Below, piece after piece: positions 60,800 through 64,000 of a stretch of DNA of 64,000 nt; positions within the stretch are counted from its first letter, which is position 1, and each line of letters starts with the position of its first letter. Both the position numbers and the translations under genes were made by a program. The notes under the pieces are model-generated. The model saw only the letters and a program-made list of their open reading frames with translations, had not been told where the DNA came from and did not search any database. Source of the DNA: CAYSEQ01 sp964430475 (GTDB lineage: Bacteria > Patescibacteriota > Microgenomatia > UBA8517); contig CAYSEQ010000002.1 of the NCBI GenBank assembly GCA_964430475.1, positions 84,626 to 148,625 on the forward strand, given 5' to 3'.

Positions 60800-62469
60800 G
60801 AATACTAATACTTAACTGGCGAGACATAACACACCCTTGGGCTGGAGGAGCTGAGAGACATCTCCATGAACTTGCAAAGAGATGGGTGAGAAAGGGCCAT
60901 AAGGTTGTATTTTTGTGTGGCGGATATAAGGGAGCTTTGAGAAAAGAGAAAATGGATGGAATAGAGATTATTCGGATTGGTGGCACTTATTCAGTTTATT
61001 TATTAATTCCACTTTATTATCTTTTAAGACTAAGAGGGGAAAAATTCGATTTTGTTATAGATACATCTCATGGAATTCCATTCTTTACCCCATTGTTTAC
61101 TAGACGGCTAAAAGTATTGATTGTTCACCATAATCACAAAAAGCTTTGGCAAACAGAATTTAGTAGTTTGATCTCAAAGATTGGAATATTTTTAGAAAAT
61201 AAGGTTGTTCCGCTGTTATATAAGAATAGCCTTATTGTTACATTGTCGCAAACTGAAAAGAGACTACTTGAGAGTATGGGATTTAAAAAGGTTGTGGCTT
61301 TTCCTCCTGGGGTAGATAATTTTTTATTCCAAAATAGTGCCAGAAAATCCAAATTCCCTACTATTTTATATCTTGGTAGACTAAGACGGTATAAAAGGGT
61401 AGATATATTAATTAGAAGCTTTCCTAAGATTAAGAGACAAATACCGCGGGTAAAGCTGATTATTGCTGGGGATGGCCAGGATCGAGCTCGTCTTGAATTC
61501 ATGGCAAGAGCAAAAAGAATAGATGGCGATGTTGTTTTTAAGGGGTTTGTTTCGGAAGAGGAAAAAGTCAGGCTGTTACAGGAGTCATGGGTGTTGGCTT
61601 TTCCTTCTTTAGTCGAGGGATGGGGATTGGTAGCAATGGAAGCTGCGGCCTGCGGTACTCCGACAGTCGGATTTAATGTCCCCGGAATTAGGGATGCTGT
61701 CAAAGATGAAGAAAGCGGGTTATTAGCAGATACTAGGCAAGATTTTATTGATTCAATCATAAAGATTCTGCAGGACAGAAAACTTCGGTTCAGGCTATCC
61801 AAGGGCGCCCGTAAGTGGGTGGGACAGTTTAGTTGGGGCAAAACAGCCCGAAATTTTTTGGAAGTCATCAGGAGGGTTTCCGAAAGAGAGAAGTCTGAGT
61901 ATGATGAAGGCTATTTTTCTAGCATCTGGAGAGGGAGCTATAGGAGAAAATTTCATCCGGTATACGATTTTCGAGTCTGGTATATTTTAAAGTTTTTGAA
62001 GCCGAAAAATCTATTAGATGTAGGATGTGGTACGGGTTTGATTGTTTCCAATTTAAGAGAGAAAGGAATTGAAGCTTTGGGTGTTGATGTTAGTAGAACG
62101 GCAATTTTTAAAGTGCCCACGAAATTTAGAAAGTATTGTTTCTTAGGAGATGTTAGGAAATTGAAATTTAAGGATAAAAGTTTTGATGTTGTTTCGTGTA
62201 TAGACGTACTTGAACATATCACAAAAGATGATCTTAAAAAGGCTATCTATGAGTGTGGTAGGGTTGCCAAACGCGCCGTCTATTTTGATATAACAAGCCT
62301 AGAAGATATCTTTTTTATTCATTTTGATCCAACTCATGTGACAAAAATGTTTTCGTGGGAGTGGGGGAAACTTATAAGGGAGAATTTAGGGGAGGATTGG
62401 AAGGTGAGAAGAGCTTTTATTTTGCCCTTTCTTCATCACTGCGTTTTTGTCGCCGAAAGGAGAAGGTAA
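60796..62469 (+). CDS. GT4 glycosyltransferase fused to a SAM methyltransferase
   Basis: This 557-aa two-domain protein has an N-terminal GT-B part at residues 1 to about 365: LILNWRDITHPWAGGAERHL, DTSHGIPFFTPLF near 90, YLGRLRRYKRVDILIRSF near 192 and VEGWGLVAMEAAACG near 274 with the E-x7-E donor motif. After a linker with DEGYFSSIWRGSYRRKFHPV, a class I methyltransferase follows: LLDVGCGTGLIVSNL near 409, ALGVDVSRTA near 426 and VVSCIDVLEHI near 461. The linkage suggests that a newly added sugar is methylated at once. There is no frameshift or stop between the domains. It overlaps the next gene by 1 bp. Confidence 0.86.
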   Translation: MRILILNWRDITHPWAGGAERHLHELAKRWVRKGHKVVFLCGGYKGALRKEKMDGIEIIRIGGTYSVYLLIPLYYLLRLRGEKFDFVIDTSHGIPFFTPLFTRRLKVLIVHHNHKKLWQTEFSSLISKIGIFLENKVVPLLYKNSLIVTLSQTEKRLLESMGFKKVVAFPPGVDNFLFQNSARKSKFPTILYLGRLRRYKRVDILIRSFPKIKRQIPRVKLIIAGDGQDRARLEFMARAKRIDGDVVFKGFVSEEEKVRLLQESWVLAFPSLVEGWGLVAMEAAACGTPTVGFNVPGIRDAVKDEESGLLADTRQDFIDSIIKILQDRKLRFRLSKGARKWVGQFSWGKTARNFLEVIRRVSEREKSEYDEGYFSSIWRGSYRRKFHPVYDFRVWYILKFLKPKNLLDVGCGTGLIVSNLREKGIEALGVDVSRTAIFKVPTKFRKYCFLGDVRKLKFKDKSFDVVSCIDVLEHITKDDLKKAIYECGRVAKRAVYFDITSLEDIFFIHFDPTHVTKMFSWEWGKLIRENLGEDWKVRRAFILPFLHHCVFVAERRR

Positions 62470-63140
62470 TGCTTTGGAAAATATCTTACTTGTTAGATAG
62501 GTTAGGTATTAGAATACCTGAGATATTTTGGAAGGAGGAAATTGTCAGGTTTATTACAGAATCTAAAAGTGAGAGAATAGTCGAGATACCTCTTATTTTA
62601 AGAAGCATCCCGCGAAAAAAATCCAAAATTTTAGACATAGGGTGCCGATATAGCTTGTTGCCAATTCAGCTATCTAGTATGGGGCATAAAGTTTACGGGA
62701 TCGACATTTATCCCTATCAGCGAAAGCATCCAAACCTACACTTTTTAAAGGGTGATTTTTTAGAAGCTCATTTGAAGAATAACTTTTTTGATGTTGTCAT
62801 TTCCCTTTCCACAATTGAGCATATCGGATTGGGTTTTTATAAAGAAAAATTAAATAACGAAGGCGACAGGGATGCTGTGGAGAAGGTTAAAAGGATACTT
62901 AAACCTAAGGGCACCTTTCTACTTACTGTGCCTTTTGGAAAGCCAACGGATTCTAATTGGTATAGAGTCTATAACAGAAAAAGAATAGTCAACCTGTTGG
63001 AAGGTTTTAAGATATCTGCTTGGGAAGTATTTGCCGAAAGACAAGGTAATTGGATGCCGTTTTCAATCACTAAGGCAGAGAAAATGGATAGTTCTTCTAG
63101 AGTAAGGGCAGTTATTTTTATATCTACCCGAAAAGAATGA
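62469..63140 (+). CDS. SAM-dependent methyltransferase (class I)
   Basis: This protein of about 223 aa has KILDIGCRYSLLPIQLSSMG as the SAM motif, with R-Y-S where G-x-G is usual. The acidic GIDIYPYQRKHPN follows, then KGDFLEAH, and VVISLSTIEHIGLGFY as motif IV. RILKPKGTFLLTVPFGKPTD completes the fold, and a C-terminal strand follows. The ATG overlaps the upstream stop as TAATG and has AGAAGG directly before it; ATG 62355 would lie deep inside the fusion gene. Acceptor unknown. Confidence 0.82.
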   Translation: MLWKISYLLDRLGIRIPEIFWKEEIVRFITESKSERIVEIPLILRSIPRKKSKILDIGCRYSLLPIQLSSMGHKVYGIDIYPYQRKHPNLHFLKGDFLEAHLKNNFFDVVISLSTIEHIGLGFYKEKLNNEGDRDAVEKVKRILKPKGTFLLTVPFGKPTDSNWYRVYNRKRIVNLLEGFKISAWEVFAERQGNWMPFSITKAEKMDSSSRVRAVIFISTRKE

Positions 63141-64000
63141 GATTAATAACTACCTTATCTTATATATTGTCTGTAATATTAACATTTTTTTGGTTTGAAA
63201 AAGGAATGCATAATGCTACAGGAGAAGAGGGATTGTCTATTTTTAATAAAAGGTTGACTATTCAGCAGATTTCTCCTTGGCAGGAAACAGGGACAGGTTA
63301 TCTAGCTCCCCACTATCTTCTGCGCTTAATCCCTGTTCTATTCTCAAAATTGCTAAATTTAATCTCTGTAGACTTTTGGCTGATACAGACTATTTTCTTT
63401 TTGGTAATTATTGTCTTTGGTTTAGTTTTTACTTATCGATTAATTTCCTACCTTCTAGTCTTTATCAAACATAGTAAGCAAGTGGCTGTAATTGGGGCAC
63501 TTTTTTACTTATTTAATCTTTATGGGATGACACAAGTGTGGTCAAGATTTCTATATTCAGGAATGTCAGCTTGGGCTTTGTTACCTGTCTTGCTATTTTA
63601 CTGGTTTATTTGGCTGAAAGAGGGGAATGCTAGGGCGTTATTTTTACTTTTGCTCATTTCGTTTCTATTTTCCAATGCCTTTTTGCAGCCGGCAAACATC
63701 TTTACAATCTGGATTCCTACATTGCTTATTACCCCGTTTGTATTTAAGTTCTCACAAAAGACTTTCGTTGTTATAGTTAAACGCACTGGCTTAGGATTTG
63801 TTTTATGGCTTTTGACCAATATTTGGTGGGTTTATCCTGAGTTAATATCTTCTCGGTTAGCCTTTTCCGAAATCTCTGATTGGAGGGCAAATTTTGATTC
63901 ATTAAGAGGGATAAGTAGCGGAATGAATTTTTTGGACCCCTTAATGCTTTATCATGGGCTTTTTATGGCAAAAACTGGTCCTTGGGGAGATTTTTATCAA
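63137..64000 (+). CDS. Polytopic membrane protein, AftD-like arabinofuranosyltransferase family (partial at window edge)
   Basis: The frame opens at ATG 63137, overlapping the upstream stop as ATGA, and is still open after 288 codons at the right edge. Helix 1 is followed by EEGLSIFNKRLTIQQISPWQ, then HYLLRLIPVLF, VAVIGALFYLFNLYGMTQVW and SGMSAWALLPVLLFYWFIW. This order resembles the N-terminus of AftD/DUF3367-type alpha-(1->3)-arabinofuranosyltransferases, large GT-C proteins using decaprenyl-phosphate arabinose. Resemblance is by motif order only, so I call it AftD-like and not AftD. Confidence 0.6.
   Translation, partial: MRLITTLSYILSVILTFFWFEKGMHNATGEEGLSIFNKRLTIQQISPWQETGTGYLAPHYLLRLIPVLFSKLLNLISVDFWLIQTIFFLVIIVFGLVFTYRLISYLLVFIKHSKQVAVIGALFYLFNLYGMTQVWSRFLYSGMSAWALLPVLLFYWFIWLKEGNARALFLLLLISFLFSNAFLQPANIFTIWIPTLLITPFVFKFSQKTFVVIVKRTGLGFVLWLLTNIWWVYPELISSRLAFSEISDWRANFDSLRGISSGMNFLDPLMLYHGLFMAKTGPWGDFYQ

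Noticed and set aside
61134..61868. Minus-strand open frame of 244 codons
   Set aside because: It lies wholly inside the GT4 part of the fusion gene. Its product is low in recognisable structure and its length follows from the codon use of the real gene.
1..64000. Recoded TGA (as in Gracilibacteria/SR1)
   Set aside because: TGA ends many of the genes exactly where the neighbour starts (ATGA overlaps), and no gene needs TGA to be read through.
1..64000. tRNA, rRNA, riboswitch or other structured RNA
   Set aside because: All gaps are below about 215 bp and AT-rich, and I recognise no cloverleaf, rRNA or riboswitch core in them.

Overview
The window is an AT-rich, very densely packed bacterial segment with 51 protein genes: 49 complete and one cut off at each end. 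I see no rRNA, tRNA, CRISPR array, transposase or phage gene. TGA, TAA and TAG all end genes and no frame needs recoding, so the standard bacterial code fits. Small gaps, ATGA overlaps, few Shine-Dalgarno sites and a huge set of membrane glycosyltransferases, without the usual envelope-polymer genes, suggest a Candidate Phyla Radiation bacterium, most likely Microgenomates-like. That placement is an inference from style, since no marker gene is present.

Nearly every gene serves surface glycan or glycoprotein assembly. I count 25 polytopic GT-C-type or related membrane proteins, 11 GT2 enzymes, 5 GT4 enzymes (one fused to a methyltransferase), 2 Wzx/MATE-like flippases, 3 free SAM methyltransferases, 1 SDR, 1 FAD oxidoreductase, 1 DHH phosphoesterase (NrnA-like), 1 small two-TM protein and 1 four-helix-bundle (23S-IVP/S23-like) protein. 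The likely logic is that GT2 enzymes of DPM1/ALG5 type charge polyprenyl phosphate with a sugar at the cytoplasmic face. GT-C proteins then use that lipid-linked sugar outside, while GT4/GT2 enzymes build oligosaccharides that the flippases export. No sugar-nucleotide pathway and no oligosaccharyltransferase of recognised type lies in the window.

Layout: 1-227 (-) is a PIG-V-like fragment. 441-10125 holds GT2/GT-C pairs with an NrnA-like gene in the middle. 10112-15156 is a tandem triplet of PTPS-related membrane proteins. 15153-21517 has a WGQ-type GT-C, a flippase and two more membrane proteins. 21692-30236 is mainly soluble GT2/GT4 enzymes, plus a YfhO-like protein and a methyltransferase. 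30215-48803 is an array of GT39-like paralogues whose middle block, 36744-41829, is on the opposite strand. 48820-57322 has an FAD enzyme, GT2, GT4, a PIG-V-like GT-C, a flippase, a DPM1-like GT2, a GT4 and an SDR. 57310-64000 has GT2, GT4, the four-helix-bundle gene, methyltransferases, a GT4-methyltransferase fusion and the start of an AftD-like protein.

Two signals go beyond routine annotation. First, arrays of degenerate 7-bp repeats are concentrated at 58333-59974 around the four-helix-bundle gene, with an unrelated one at 48339-48366. They supply start codons, a stop codon and in-frame coding sequence for neighbouring genes, and they flank the four-helix-bundle gene in inverted orientation. 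Second, several transcription-unit heads have a TATAAT-like box only 5-8 nt before the start codon, which implies leaderless mRNAs.
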